From Holophagales bacterium (lineage in GTDB: Bacteria; Acidobacteriota; Thermoanaerobaculia; UBA5066), in contig JADKBZ010000011.1 in NCBI GenBank assembly GCA_016714815.1, forward strand, positions 1 to 64,000: 64,000 nt of DNA, written 5' to 3'. The translations under genes and the position numbers were made by a program. A model generated the notes under the pieces. It did no database searches. It was given only the letters and a program-made list of their open reading frames with translations, and was not told where the DNA came from. This document shows, one piece after another, positions 32,384 through 41,059 of this stretch; the stretch's first letter is position 1; each line of letters begins with the position of its first letter.

Positions 32384-34664
32384 GCCGGATCGGAGGCCCC
32401 GACGGAGGGCGCGCCAGCCGTGTCGCCGCGCCGCCGGGGTCCCCCGCCCGCCACCACGGGAGCTGGTCGAGGCGGTTCGGCGACCCGACATGCCCGGAGG
32501 CGCCGAACGGCACGACGAGCGTGGCGGCCTCCGGTGCGCCCCAGTCGACGATCCAGCGGAGGGACTGGCCGAACGAGGGCGAAGCCGCCCGGGGCGTTCC
32601 CGGCGCGCCCGACTGCACCGGACGCGGCGGGTCGAAGAGCCACGACAGCCCCGGTACGTAGCCCAGCGGGTGACGGACCGAGAGCCGGTTCGCCTCGCCC
32701 CAGCGCCACCTCGACCGGCCGGTGCCGTAGCGCTTCTCGAGCGCGGCGACGGCCTCGCCCGCGGCGCCCTTCAGAAATGCGGTCTTTTCACCGAGCCCCG
32801 CGGCCCGGAACGCCGCATCGTCGGCCTCGAGAAGATCGTTCCAGTTGTCCCCCTCGAGGCCCCAGCGGAAGGCGGGCGCGTGCCAGGCGGCGAGCGCGCG
32901 TTCGCGGAAAGCGCGACGGAGGGCGCGCGCGACGAGGTAGCGCGCGCTGCCGGCGTCGGCCCGGCCGTCCCAACCGTCGAGGAGGCGCGCGAGGTCGTCG
33001 GGCAGGAACGCCCGGAACGATTCGGCGGTCCGGCGCATCGTCTCGGACCGCTCGTCGAGCTGGATCGCCTCGACCTCCCGCCGCGTCAGCTTCGTCCCGG
33101 CGGACTTCGCCTCGCGAAGCAGGTCGCGGATCCGGCGGGCACGGCCCGGGTGCGCCCAGTCGGCCGAGAGGACGTGAGGGAACGACGTCCCGATCATCCG
33201 CTGGTTCGCCGAGACGACGAAGCCCTCGGGTGGGTCGACGACCCGCGGCAGCCCGGCCATCGGGACGAAGCCCTTCCAGCTGGTCGCCGGGTCGGAGCCG
33301 TCGTACGGGACGCTCCCGTCGGTTCCTTCCTTCCGGATCGGCAGGAGTCCCGCGGGGCGCCAGCCTATCGAGCCGGACGCCGAGGCCCAGACGACGTTCT
33401 GCGGCGGGCCGGTGAAGCGGTCGAACGTCGCGAGAAAAGCCTCCTCGTCGGCCGCCCGCAGGAAGTCCGCGTTCGGGACCCCCAGGTTCGCGGGGTCGAG
33501 GGCCGTCCATCGAACGGCGAGGTCATCCCCGACGAGCGGCCCGTTCGACGTGGAGCGGACGACGAGCGCCTCGTCCCGCCCGCCTCGAACGCGGATCGTC
33601 TCCGTCCTCTCGACGACCGGTTCGGAGGAGGTCCCGCGGCGGGCGCGGCCCCCCTCGATCCGCTCGCGGTAGAGGTCCTGGACGTCCCCTTCGAGGTTCG
33701 TGAAGCTCCAGGCCACCTGGTCCGTTCGCCCGATCGTGAGCGCCGGAAGACCCGGAAGCGTCACCCCTTCGGAGGTTCGTCCCGCGATGACGAAACGCAT
33801 CGGCAGCCAGATGGCAGGCATCTCGAGCCCGAGGTGCGGGTCGCCCGCGAGGATCGGCCTGCCGCTCGCCGACAGGGAGCCCGACACCGCGAACGCGTTC
33901 GACCCGGCGACGCCCACCTCCTCCGCGGCCTGGCGCCGGGCCGCTTTCGGGAGGGCGGACGGGGAAACGCCGTCGACCTGAGGCAGGGCCGGCGGGGCGA
34001 GCGACGGGGAGTCGGGTACGAGGAGGACGTCGTCCGCCGTCGCGCGGGGGAGCAGGAACGCGCGGAGGGAATCGGGGAGTCCGGCGAGGCTCTCGGCGCT
34101 CCGCTGCGCCTCGACGTCGTCCGTCAGCTGCTCGTACATCAGGAGGAGGACGCCGACGGAGTCGGAAGGGCGCCACGGGGCGGGCTCCGTGCCGAGGAGC
34201 GCGAACTCGAGACCCAGGCGGCCCCGATGCGCGGCAAAGTAGGAGCTGATCCCCGAAGCGAGAGCCTCCAGGTCGGCTCTCTCGCGGGGCGCCAGCAGCG
34301 GGACGGCGGCCTCGGCGACTCGCGCGAAGCCGTAGGTCCGATGCTTTCGGTCGAGGGGGAGCGCCGAGGAGCCGAAGAGCTCGGCGAGGCTTCCCGCCGC
34401 ATTTCTCCGGAGGACCTCGAGCTGGAAGGAGCGGTCGCGGGCCGTCAGCCATCCCTGAGCCCGGAGGGCGTCCTCGACCGAGGCGGCGTGAATCGTCGCG
34501 ACGCCGCGGTCGTCGAAATCGACGGTGACCTCGGCCGCCAGTCCGGGCAGGCGCCCGCCTTCTCTTCCGGGAAGGTTCCGTCGGGTGAGGACGAAGAGGA
34601 CGAGGCTGAGGAGCAGGGCGGCGACGACGAGTCCGGCGAAGAGGCGGCGAACGAAGCGGCGCAT
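32373..34664 (-). CDS. Penicillin acylase family (Ntn-hydrolase), periplasmic
   Basis: A 763-aa precursor with an N-terminal hydrophobic segment (about 8-27). The alpha chain carries FDDRGVATIHAASVEDALRAQGWLTARDRSFQLEVLRR, the family N-terminal signature. The autoprocessing site is in EVGVAGSNAFAVSG (near residue 255), where Ser after Gly becomes the beta-chain nucleophile, followed by GRPILAGDPHLGLEMPAIW. Family members hydrolyse amides such as beta-lactam side chains, acyl-homoserine lactones or N-acyl amino acids; the substrate here is unknown. A TACTCT hexamer is 9 nt before the ATG. Confidence 0.9.
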   Translation of the reverse strand: MRRFVRRLFAGLVVAALLLSLVLFVLTRRNLPGREGGRLPGLAAEVTVDFDDRGVATIHAASVEDALRAQGWLTARDRSFQLEVLRRNAAGSLAELFGSSALPLDRKHRTYGFARVAEAAVPLLAPRERADLEALASGISSYFAAHRGRLGLEFALLGTEPAPWRPSDSVGVLLLMYEQLTDDVEAQRSAESLAGLPDSLRAFLLPRATADDVLLVPDSPSLAPPALPQVDGVSPSALPKAARRQAAEEVGVAGSNAFAVSGSLSASGRPILAGDPHLGLEMPAIWLPMRFVIAGRTSEGVTLPGLPALTIGRTDQVAWSFTNLEGDVQDLYRERIEGGRARRGTSSEPVVERTETIRVRGGRDEALVVRSTSNGPLVGDDLAVRWTALDPANLGVPNADFLRAADEEAFLATFDRFTGPPQNVVWASASGSIGWRPAGLLPIRKEGTDGSVPYDGSDPATSWKGFVPMAGLPRVVDPPEGFVVSANQRMIGTSFPHVLSADWAHPGRARRIRDLLREAKSAGTKLTRREVEAIQLDERSETMRRTAESFRAFLPDDLARLLDGWDGRADAGSARYLVARALRRAFRERALAAWHAPAFRWGLEGDNWNDLLEADDAAFRAAGLGEKTAFLKGAAGEAVAALEKRYGTGRSRWRWGEANRLSVRHPLGYVPGLSWLFDPPRPVQSGAPGTPRAASPSFGQSLRWIVDWGAPEAATLVVPFGASGHVGSPNRLDQLPWWRAGDPGGAATRLARPPSGPPIRLRP

Positions 34665-34691
34665 GCACCGAGGAGAGTACGGGAAGCGGAA

Positions 34692-34716
34692 GAGGGGAGG
34701 CCGGCGGCCTCCCCTC
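34692..34716 (-). terminator. Hairpin terminator after the fasciclin gene
   Basis: A perfect 11-bp stem (34692-34702 with 34706-34716) and 3-nt loop, 28 nt past the fasciclin stop on the minus strand. The tail is only moderately T-rich. Confidence 0.55.
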
Positions 34717-34744
34717 GCGCGTCAGCCGGCCGAGCCGGGCCGGT

Positions 34745-35239
34745 TCACTTCGCCGGCGGGAGGATGACCGAGTCGATGACGTGGATGACGCCGTTGGAGG
34801 CGCCGATGTCGGTCTTCACGACGTTCGCGTCGTTCACCTTGACCCCGCCCTTGCCGACGGTGATCTTCACCATGGAGCCCTCGACGGTCTTCGCTTCCGA
34901 GAGCTTGACGACGTCGGCCGCCATGACCTTCCCGGCAACGACGTGGTACGTGAGGATCTTCGTCAGCTGCGCCTTGTCGGCGAGGAGCTTTTCGAGCGTC
35001 CCGGCCGGGAGCTTCTTGAACGCGTCGTCGGTCGGGGCGAAGACGGTGAAGGGGCCCTTGCCCTTGAGCGTGTCGACGAGGCCCGCGGTCTTCAGGGCCG
35101 TGGCGAGCGTGTTGAAGCTCCCGGCGGCGACGGCGGTCTCGACGATGTCCATGGACTTCGGCTCGGCGGCGCGCGCCGGGACGGCAACGGACACGGTGAG
35201 CGCAAGTGCAGCGGCAGTGGCGATGAAGCTCTTGGTCAT
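34745..35239 (-). CDS. Secreted fasciclin (FAS1) domain protein
   Basis: A 164-aa protein with signal peptide (residues 1-24, cut after VPARA) and one FAS1 domain: MDIVETAVAAGSFNTLATALKTAGLVDTLKGKGPFTVFAPTDDAFKKLPAGTLEKLL (H1 box), LTYHVVAGKVMAADVVKL, and DIGASNGVIHVIDSVILPP (H2 box). Single-domain bacterial FAS1 proteins are secreted and take part in adhesion or matrix interactions. A GGAG sequence precedes the ATG by about 8 nt. Monocistronic, with its own terminator. Confidence 0.93.
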   Translation of the reverse strand: MTKSFIATAAALALTVSVAVPARAAEPKSMDIVETAVAAGSFNTLATALKTAGLVDTLKGKGPFTVFAPTDDAFKKLPAGTLEKLLADKAQLTKILTYHVVAGKVMAADVVKLSEAKTVEGSMVKITVGKGGVKVNDANVVKTDIGASNGVIHVIDSVILPPAK

Positions 35240-35354
35240 TGTTTATCTCCGGTGCGGTCGCCTCTGGCGTCCGACACGCCCCTTCTACGGAGAGCCCGGT
35301 GCGCCCGGATTGCACGTGACGCCGGATCTTCCTCTGGCCGGCGCGGCCTCCCCC

Positions 35355-35360
35355 TAGAAT
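35355..35360 (+). promoter_or_regulatory. -10 TAGAAT for the MoxR gene (leaderless)
   Basis: TAGAAT, 6 nt, then ATG 35367, with no Shine-Dalgarno. The surrounding block CCCCTAGAATCGGC is nearly identical to the one upstream of arnC (12509-12522). Confidence 0.5.
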
Positions 35361-35366
35361 CGGCCG

Positions 35367-36233
35367 ATGGAAACGGTCAGCATCGAAGGCGTCGAGATCG
35401 CGCTCGCGCACCCCGACGAGTTCCCGCTCGAGTGGAAGGGGAGGCGGGACCTCCTCGACCAGCTCCTCGCGGCGTGGCTCGTCGTCGAGAAGGGGGACCT
35501 CCCGCTCCACCCGCGGCTCGTCGGAAAGCCCGGCGTCGGCAAGACGACGCTCGCCTACGCTGCGGCCCGGCACGTCGGACGCCCCGCGTGGGTCGTCCAG
35601 GCGACCGTCGACATGCGCCCCGAGGACCTCCTCGTCACCCCCGTCGTCGCGGGCGAGGGGAAGATCCGCTACGTCGCCTCCGGCGTCGTTTCGGCCATGC
35701 TGAAGGGGGGCGTCGCGATCCTCGACGAAGGCAACCGGATGAGCGAGAAGTCGTGGGCGTCCCTCGCCCCGCTCCTCGACGCGCGGCGGAGCGTCGAGTC
35801 GATCGTCGCCGGGGTGAAGATCCGCGCCCACCCCGACTTCCGCTTCGTCACGACGATGAACGACGACGCCTCGACGTTCGAGCTGCCCGACTACGTCAAC
35901 TCGCGCCTCACGCCGACGATCCTCGTCGACTTCCCCGACGAGGAGGAGGAGCTCGCGATCCTCGCCGAGAACCTTCCGTTCGCGCCGGAGGCGCTCCTGA
36001 AGTGGGTGACGCGCTTCCTGAAGAGCGCGCACGAGACCGACGAGTCGTTCAGCGTGCGGGACGGCATCAACGTCGCGCGATACGCCCTCAAGCGGCTCTC
36101 CCAGGGGGGCGGCGAGCCGGTCGCGCGGCTCCTCGAGTCGGTCCGCTTCGTCCTCGGCGAAGAGGCCGTCGTCCACGCCCCCGCCTCGGGCCCCGACCTG
36201 CCGTCCCGCCCGGCCGGACCGCACCGCGTCTGA
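35367..36233 (+). CDS. MoxR-family AAA ATPase
   Basis: A 288-aa ATPase: Walker A GKPGVGKT (53-60), Walker B VAILDEGNRM (116-125), sensor 1 in FRFVTTMNDD and an arginine finger region near YVNSRLTPTILVDFP. DMRPEDLLVTPVV is the MoxR-type helix 2 insert. MoxR proteins remodel or assemble protein complexes, commonly with a VWA-domain partner. No VWA gene is adjacent. The next gene, 16 bp on, encodes a TraB-like protein instead and is probably its partner or client. Confidence 0.88.
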   Translation: METVSIEGVEIALAHPDEFPLEWKGRRDLLDQLLAAWLVVEKGDLPLHPRLVGKPGVGKTTLAYAAARHVGRPAWVVQATVDMRPEDLLVTPVVAGEGKIRYVASGVVSAMLKGGVAILDEGNRMSEKSWASLAPLLDARRSVESIVAGVKIRAHPDFRFVTTMNDDASTFELPDYVNSRLTPTILVDFPDEEEELAILAENLPFAPEALLKWVTRFLKSAHETDESFSVRDGINVARYALKRLSQGGGEPVARLLESVRFVLGEEAVVHAPASGPDLPSRPAGPHRV

Positions 36234-36249
36234 CCCCGTCGGGCCTCTG

Positions 36250-38088
36250 ATGCCGGCCCCCCTCTTTCCCGCACCCGATCCCGAAACGGGCGTCGTCCGC
36301 GCGGCCGGGGGGCTCTTCCTCCTTCCCACGCTCCACCAGTCGGTGGAGTTCTCCGTCCTCGTCCGCCGCGCCTTCTTCGCCCTCCGTCCCACGGCGATCG
36401 CGATCGAGCTGCCGCGGACCCTCGAAGAGGCGTTCCGCAAGGCGGTCCTGCGTCTCCCGCTCCTCACCGTCGCTCTCTGGCCCGATGGCGAGGAGACCGT
36501 CTACCTCCTCGTCGAGCCGCACGAGCCGATGGCCGAGGCGGCGCGCCTCGCGCTCGAGAACGGGGTTGGTCTTCACCTCGTCGACCGCGACGACGGCTCG
36601 TACCCGCTCCACCGCGAGGCTCTCCCCGACCCGTACGCGCTCACGCGGACCGGCCCGGCGCCGTTCGTCGCGGCGGTTCTGGACGCCTTTCCCCCCTCGG
36701 ACGACCCGGCCGACCTCCTGCGCGAGCGGGCGATGGCCGTCCGCCTCGCGCGCCTCGCGGAAGCGGGGGAGCGCGTCCTCTGGGTCGGCGGTGCGGCGCA
36801 CGTCCGCGGGATCCTCCGGGCGCTCGACGAGCCGCTCGCCGAGCCGCTCGGCCGGTTGAAGCGCGAGGGGGTCCGGATCGCCGCGCTCTCTCCCGAGTCG
36901 AGCCGCGAGGTGATGAGCGAGATCCCGTTCGTCGCGGCGGCCTACGAACGGGCCAGGAGCGCCGGGAGCGCCTTTGCCTTCGACGCCGGGACCGACACCC
37001 TCCGCGTCGTCGACACGCTCCTGCGCGAGGCGGCCGAGCGCTACCGGAAGAGCCGCGACGAGGAGGTCCCCAGGACCGCCTTCCGCGCCCTCCGGCAGTT
37101 CTCCCGCAACCTCGCCCTCCTCGAGAACGTCCTGACCCCCGGCTTCTACGAGCTCGTCGTCGCGGCGCGTGGCGTCGTCGACGACGACTACGCCTGGGAG
37201 GTCTTCGACCTGGGTGCCACCTGGCCCTGGCCCGACGGCACCTCGAGCCTCCCCGTCGTGACGCTGACCGGCGAGGACCTCCACCTCGAGGGCAAGCCCG
37301 TCCGCTTCCGCCGCTGCTTCCCGGGCAAGGAGAAGCGCCTGCGCGACCTGCCGCTCCGGCGCCGGCCGAAAGAGCCGAAACCGGGCGACTGGAAGAAGCT
37401 GAAGTTCGGCGACGGCATCTGCAGCCACCCGCCCGAGGACCTCGCCGTCGAGCGCTTCGGCAACCGGCTCCGCAGGCGGGCGATCCGGCTCCTCTCCGAG
37501 GAGTCGAGGCGCGTCGCCCCCTTCACGACGAGCCTCCTCGACGGCATCGACGTCCGCGAGTCGCTCCGCCACCACCACGAGGGGCGCCTCTGGGTCTTCG
37601 AGGAGGCGCGCATCGCCGGCGGCGCGGGCTCCGTCGTCGTCATCTTCGACGAGGAGGCGGACAAGTACCCGTGGAAGACGACGTGGCTCGGCGAGCACGG
37701 GCAGGAGAGCGACATGGCCTTCTACGCCACGCCCCTCGGCGAGAGCGTCGTCGGCCCCGGCATCTCCGAGTGCACCTACGGCGGCTTCCTGATGACGATG
37801 CCCCCGGGCCGGCTCTTCGACGTCTGGCGCGACCCCGACTACCGCGGCCCCTTCGCCGCCTCCGAGGTCCTCCTCCTGGCCGCCCTCGACTACGCCCGAG
37901 AGCCGCGCGTCGTCTTCGCCGCCCCGAAGCCCCCGCGGCCCTTCCTCAAGCGTTTCGCTGCGCGGCTCGGCAAGCAGATCGTCTACCTTCCCCTCGGCAG
38001 CCTCTCGTCGCTCGCCCTGAAGAGGCTCCGCCGGTTCCACGTCCTGGCGAATCGCGACGCCCGCGGCTGGGCGAAGGATTACATCTAG
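36250..38088 (+). CDS. Uncharacterised TraB-like protein paired with MoxR ATPase
   Basis: A 612-aa soluble protein I cannot assign to a characterised family. The N-terminal 200 residues have features of the TraB/PrgY/erythromycin-esterase-like superfamily: AIAIELPRTLEEAF, LHLVDRDDGSYPLHRE and LRERAMAVRLARLAEAGERVLWVGGAAHVRGIL (an E-R...G-x-x-H segment). The C-terminal half is conserved-looking but unfamiliar, with WVFEEARIAGGAGSVVVIFDEEADKYPWKTTWLGEHGQESDMAFYATPLG and SECTYGGFLMTMPPGRLFDVWRDP. No TM segment or signal peptide. The location 16 bp after the MoxR gene suggests a two-protein system. Confidence 0.75.
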   Translation: MPAPLFPAPDPETGVVRAAGGLFLLPTLHQSVEFSVLVRRAFFALRPTAIAIELPRTLEEAFRKAVLRLPLLTVALWPDGEETVYLLVEPHEPMAEAARLALENGVGLHLVDRDDGSYPLHREALPDPYALTRTGPAPFVAAVLDAFPPSDDPADLLRERAMAVRLARLAEAGERVLWVGGAAHVRGILRALDEPLAEPLGRLKREGVRIAALSPESSREVMSEIPFVAAAYERARSAGSAFAFDAGTDTLRVVDTLLREAAERYRKSRDEEVPRTAFRALRQFSRNLALLENVLTPGFYELVVAARGVVDDDYAWEVFDLGATWPWPDGTSSLPVVTLTGEDLHLEGKPVRFRRCFPGKEKRLRDLPLRRRPKEPKPGDWKKLKFGDGICSHPPEDLAVERFGNRLRRRAIRLLSEESRRVAPFTTSLLDGIDVRESLRHHHEGRLWVFEEARIAGGAGSVVVIFDEEADKYPWKTTWLGEHGQESDMAFYATPLGESVVGPGISECTYGGFLMTMPPGRLFDVWRDPDYRGPFAASEVLLLAALDYAREPRVVFAAPKPPRPFLKRFAARLGKQIVYLPLGSLSSLALKRLRRFHVLANRDARGWAKDYI

Positions 38089-38120
38089 GTCGTCTCCCAT
38101 CTCCCATGACCCCATCTCCC

Positions 38121-38440
38121 CGGGAGGGAGCGCCGGAGGCGGCGGGGAGGGCCGTGGCGGCCTTGCCCGATCCACGATCAGTCGGGAGGAGCGCCGGAGG
38201 CGGGCGGGAGGGCCGTGGCGGCCTTGCCCGATCCACGATCAGTCGGGAGGGGAGCCGCCGGAGGCGGCGCGGGGAGGGCCGTGGCGGCCTTGCCCGATCC
38301 ACGATCAGTCGGGAGGGGAGCCGCCGGAGGCGGCGCGGGGAGGGCCGTGGCGGCCTTGCCCGATCCACGATCAGTCGGGAGGGGAGCCGCCGGAGGCGGC
38401 GCGGGGAGGGCCGTGGCGGCCCTCCCCGATCCATTTCAGT
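38121..38440. repeat. Five tandem 61-66 bp units, each with nested hairpins
   Basis: Units lie at 38121-38182, 38183-38243, 38244-38309, 38310-38375 and 38376-38440. Units 3 and 4 are identical; 1 and 2 are slightly shorter. Each carries GGAGGGCCGTGGCGGCC and ends in a CAGT box; units 1-4 share CCACGATCAGT. Units 3-5 also have GCCGCCGGAGGCGGC. In unit 5 the first block is a perfect 10-bp stem GGGAGGGCCG/CGGCCCTCCC (38406-38415 with 38419-38428). Unit 5 contains the YqgE stop codon (38436-38438). The array fills the convergent gap between the TraB-like and yqgE genes and may terminate both. Confidence 0.9.
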
Positions 38441-38996
38441 TCACGCCGCCCGGCGGCGTGGAGACGCACTCGGGGCGGACGCCGAGCTCGGCGAGGGCCC
38501 TTTCCCAGAGGCCCGTGACGTCGGTGGGAAAGGCGAAGACGGGATCGTAGGGGAGGACGAGCCAGGAGCCCTCCTCCATTTCGTGCTCGAGCTGGCCCGG
38601 TCCCCAGCCGGAATAGCCGAAGACGAGGAGGCCGCCGATGGGCGGAACGTCGGGCGCCGCGGCGAAGACGCGCGGGAGGACCGCGGGAGTCGCCGAGACG
38701 ACGAGCCCCGGCGCCATGTCGATCGAGTCGATCCCCTCGATCGTCTCGCGGTGAACGACGATGAGGCCGGGCGTGGCGACCGGGCCGCCGATCCGGAGCG
38801 GGGTGTCGGGGTGGATCGTCGCCGAGACCTCCTCGGGGAGCAGCGCGACCGCGCCGCCGTCGACGAGCCGATTCACGATCCAGCCGACCGCCCCTTCCTC
38901 CGAGTGGTGCCCCATCAGGACGACCGTCTTCTCGAAATTCGGGTCCGAGAGGATCGGGGCCGCCAGCAGCAGGTAGGGCGGAGTGAGGGTCTCCAC
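38436..38996 (-). CDS. yqgE: YqgE/AlgH family protein (UPF0301)
   Basis: A 186-aa protein matching the family throughout: LTPPYLLLAAPILSDPNFEKTVVLMGHHSEEGAVGWIVNRL at the N-terminus, LRIGGPVATPGLIVVHR, and FGYSGWGPGQLEHEMEEGSWLVLPYDPVFAFPTDVTGLWERAL at the C-terminus. The biochemical role of YqgE is not established. GTG 38996 follows TAGGCT by 9 nt with no Shine-Dalgarno. Its stop codon sits inside the last unit of the tandem array. The upstream speA gene is 18 nt away but has its own promoter. Confidence 0.93.
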   Translation of the reverse strand: METLTPPYLLLAAPILSDPNFEKTVVLMGHHSEEGAVGWIVNRLVDGGAVALLPEEVSATIHPDTPLRIGGPVATPGLIVVHRETIEGIDSIDMAPGLVVSATPAVLPRVFAAAPDVPPIGGLLVFGYSGWGPGQLEHEMEEGSWLVLPYDPVFAFPTDVTGLWERALAELGVRPECVSTPPGGVN

Positions 38997-39014
38997 GATG
39001 GAGGAAGCCTACGC

Positions 39015-40967
39015 CTACTCCTCGAGGTAGGTGTAGTGCGAGAGGGCGACCTCGAAATCCTTGGCGATCGACTTCGCCTCGGCTTCGCGCACCTTGTCCT
39101 TGTCGACCGCCTTGCGGAGCTGCTTCCAGATTCCCTCGAGGATCTCGGCCCTCTCGTAGTTCATGTAGGAGAGGACCCGCTCGCACGTCTCGCCGGGGAG
39201 AAGGTCGAGGATCCGCGTCCGGTTCTCCTCGTCGACCGCCACGAGGACCTCGTGCGCCTCTCCGAAGAGGTTGTGGAGGTCGCCGAGGACGTCCTGGTAG
39301 GCCCCGACGAGGCAGAACGCGAGGTAGTAGGGCTGCGAGCGCTTGAAGGAGTGGAGCGGGAGGAACTCCTTGATGTCGCGCAGGTCGATGAACTTCTCGA
39401 TCTTGCCGTCCGAGTCGCAGGTGATGTCGGCGAGCGTCGCGATCTCGCCCGGCTTCTCGCGCAGGCTGTGGATCGGGAGGATCGGGAAGAGCTGGTCGAT
39501 CGCCCACGAATCGGGGACCGACTGGAAGACCGAGAAATTGACGACGTACTTGTCGGCGAGCTCGCGCTCGAGGTCCTCGAACTCCTCCGGGATCTCCTTC
39601 AGGCCCTTGAGGTGGCGACGAATCCGGTCGCAGGCGTCCCAGAAGAGGATCTCCCCCTTCGAGCGGTCCTCCAGCGAGACGTAGCCGAGGTTGAAGAGGG
39701 TGAAGAGCTCTTCCTTGTACTGGAGCGCGTCGTGGTAGCTCTCGCGCATGTTCTTGGCGGTAACGCCCTTGAACACGTCGTAGAGCTCGCGGACGACGTG
39801 GTTCTCGTCGCCGTTCAGCGTGACGGTCTTGTCCTGCTCGATCTTGTCGGCCACGTCGAGGACGTTCGACACGAGGACGGAGTGGTACGCGGTGACGGCG
39901 CGGCCGGACTCGGTCACGAGCGTCGGCACCGGGACCTTCTCGTCCTCGCAGATCGACTTGATGTTGTAGACGACGTCGTTGGCGTACTCCTGGACCGTGT
40001 AGTTCATCGAGGAGTCGAACGAGGTCTTGCTGCCGTCGTAGTCGACTCCGAGACCGCCGCCGAGGTTCAGGTAGGAGATCTCGACGCCGGAGCGGTTCAG
40101 CTTGGCGTAGACGCGCCCCGCCTCGCGGATGGCATCCTTGATCTTCCGGATGTCGGTGATCTGCGACCCGATGTGGAAGTGGAGCATGACGAGGCAGTCG
40201 AGCATCCGCTTCGCCTTGAGGATCTCGATCGCCGCGAGCATCTCGGTCGTCGTCAGGCCGAACTTCGCAGCCTCGCCGCCCGACTTGGCCCACTTCCCCG
40301 AGCCGCGCGCGTAGAGCTTGGCGCGCATCCCGACGAGTGGCCGCACGCCGCGCTTCTTCGCCACTTCGAGGATTCTCTCGAGCTCCGACACCTTCTCGAG
40401 GGTCAGGATGACGTTCCGCCCCATCCGGACCCCGTCGAGGGCCAGGCGGATGAAGGCTTCGTCCTTGTAGCCGTTCGTGGTGATGAGGCACTCGGGGCCG
40501 AGGTCCTGCGAGAGGGCGGCGATCAGCTCGGGCTTGCTCCCGGCCTCGAGGCCGTAGCCGTACTTGCGCCCCGCCTCGATGATCTCGTGGACGACGACCT
40601 TCTTCTGGTTCACCTTGATCGGGAAGACGCCGCGGTAGTGGCCGTCGTAGTCGTATTCCTTGATCGCCTTCGCGAACGCCTCGTTCAGCTCCCTCACCGA
40701 GGAGGTGAGGATCTGCGGGAATCGGATCACCATCGGCGGCGTGATGCCGCGGCCGGCCACCTCGTCGACGACGTCCTTCAGGTCGGCGAAGCGATGCCCC
40801 TCCCGCGTCGGGTGGACGAGCAGGTGCCCGTCGTCGGAGATCGAGAAGAACCCCTTGCCCCACGCGTCGATGCCGTAGAGCTCCTCGGCCTCGGAGAAAC
40901 GGTCGGGGATTCGGGCGGGCCTGCGGGCGGAGCGGGAGGGCGACTTCTTGGAGGCGGCCGTCGGCAT
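39015..40967 (-). CDS. speA: Biosynthetic arginine decarboxylase (PLP fold III)
   Basis: A 650-aa enzyme of the SpeA family, of normal length. The PLP-binding Lys is in RGVFPIKVNQKKVVVHEI, the His-Gly loop in MLHFHIGSQITDI, the glycine loop in YLNLGGGLGVDYDGSK and the substrate side in VTESGRAVTAYHSVL. The late active-site Cys region is present (FCLVGAYQDVLGDLHNLFGEAHEV). It makes agmatine from arginine for polyamine synthesis. ATG 40967 is 8 nt from TAAACT on the minus strand; further upstream sequence is not part of the family. Divergent from the iminopeptidase gene. Confidence 0.96.
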   Translation of the reverse strand: MPTAASKKSPSRSARRPARIPDRFSEAEELYGIDAWGKGFFSISDDGHLLVHPTREGHRFADLKDVVDEVAGRGITPPMVIRFPQILTSSVRELNEAFAKAIKEYDYDGHYRGVFPIKVNQKKVVVHEIIEAGRKYGYGLEAGSKPELIAALSQDLGPECLITTNGYKDEAFIRLALDGVRMGRNVILTLEKVSELERILEVAKKRGVRPLVGMRAKLYARGSGKWAKSGGEAAKFGLTTTEMLAAIEILKAKRMLDCLVMLHFHIGSQITDIRKIKDAIREAGRVYAKLNRSGVEISYLNLGGGLGVDYDGSKTSFDSSMNYTVQEYANDVVYNIKSICEDEKVPVPTLVTESGRAVTAYHSVLVSNVLDVADKIEQDKTVTLNGDENHVVRELYDVFKGVTAKNMRESYHDALQYKEELFTLFNLGYVSLEDRSKGEILFWDACDRIRRHLKGLKEIPEEFEDLERELADKYVVNFSVFQSVPDSWAIDQLFPILPIHSLREKPGEIATLADITCDSDGKIEKFIDLRDIKEFLPLHSFKRSQPYYLAFCLVGAYQDVLGDLHNLFGEAHEVLVAVDEENRTRILDLLPGETCERVLSYMNYERAEILEGIWKQLRKAVDKDKVREAEAKSIAKDFEVALSHYTYLEE

Positions 40968-40975
40968 GGCGACGG

Positions 40976-41051
40976 AGTTTACGAAAGGAGAGGGGCGCGT
41001 GGGGAATGCTCTGGGTCGCGGTAACGATTTTGCCGGAGCGGCGTATACACT
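40976..41051. promoter_or_regulatory. Divergent leaderless promoters for speA and the iminopeptidase gene
   Basis: Minus strand TAAACT (40976-40981) lies 8 nt before the speA ATG. Plus strand TACACT (41046-41051) lies 8 nt before GTG 41060. Neither start has a Shine-Dalgarno. Confidence 0.45.
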
Positions 41052-41059
41052 GCCACGCC

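Noticed and set aside
38121..38440. Possible CRISPR array
   Set aside because: Units are directly abutting and nearly identical over their whole length, with no unique spacers and no cas genes.
41006..41059. Upstream ATG start for the iminopeptidase
   Set aside because: The extra 18 residues (with CHAV just before the family start) are not family-like and span the TACACT -10 hexamer.
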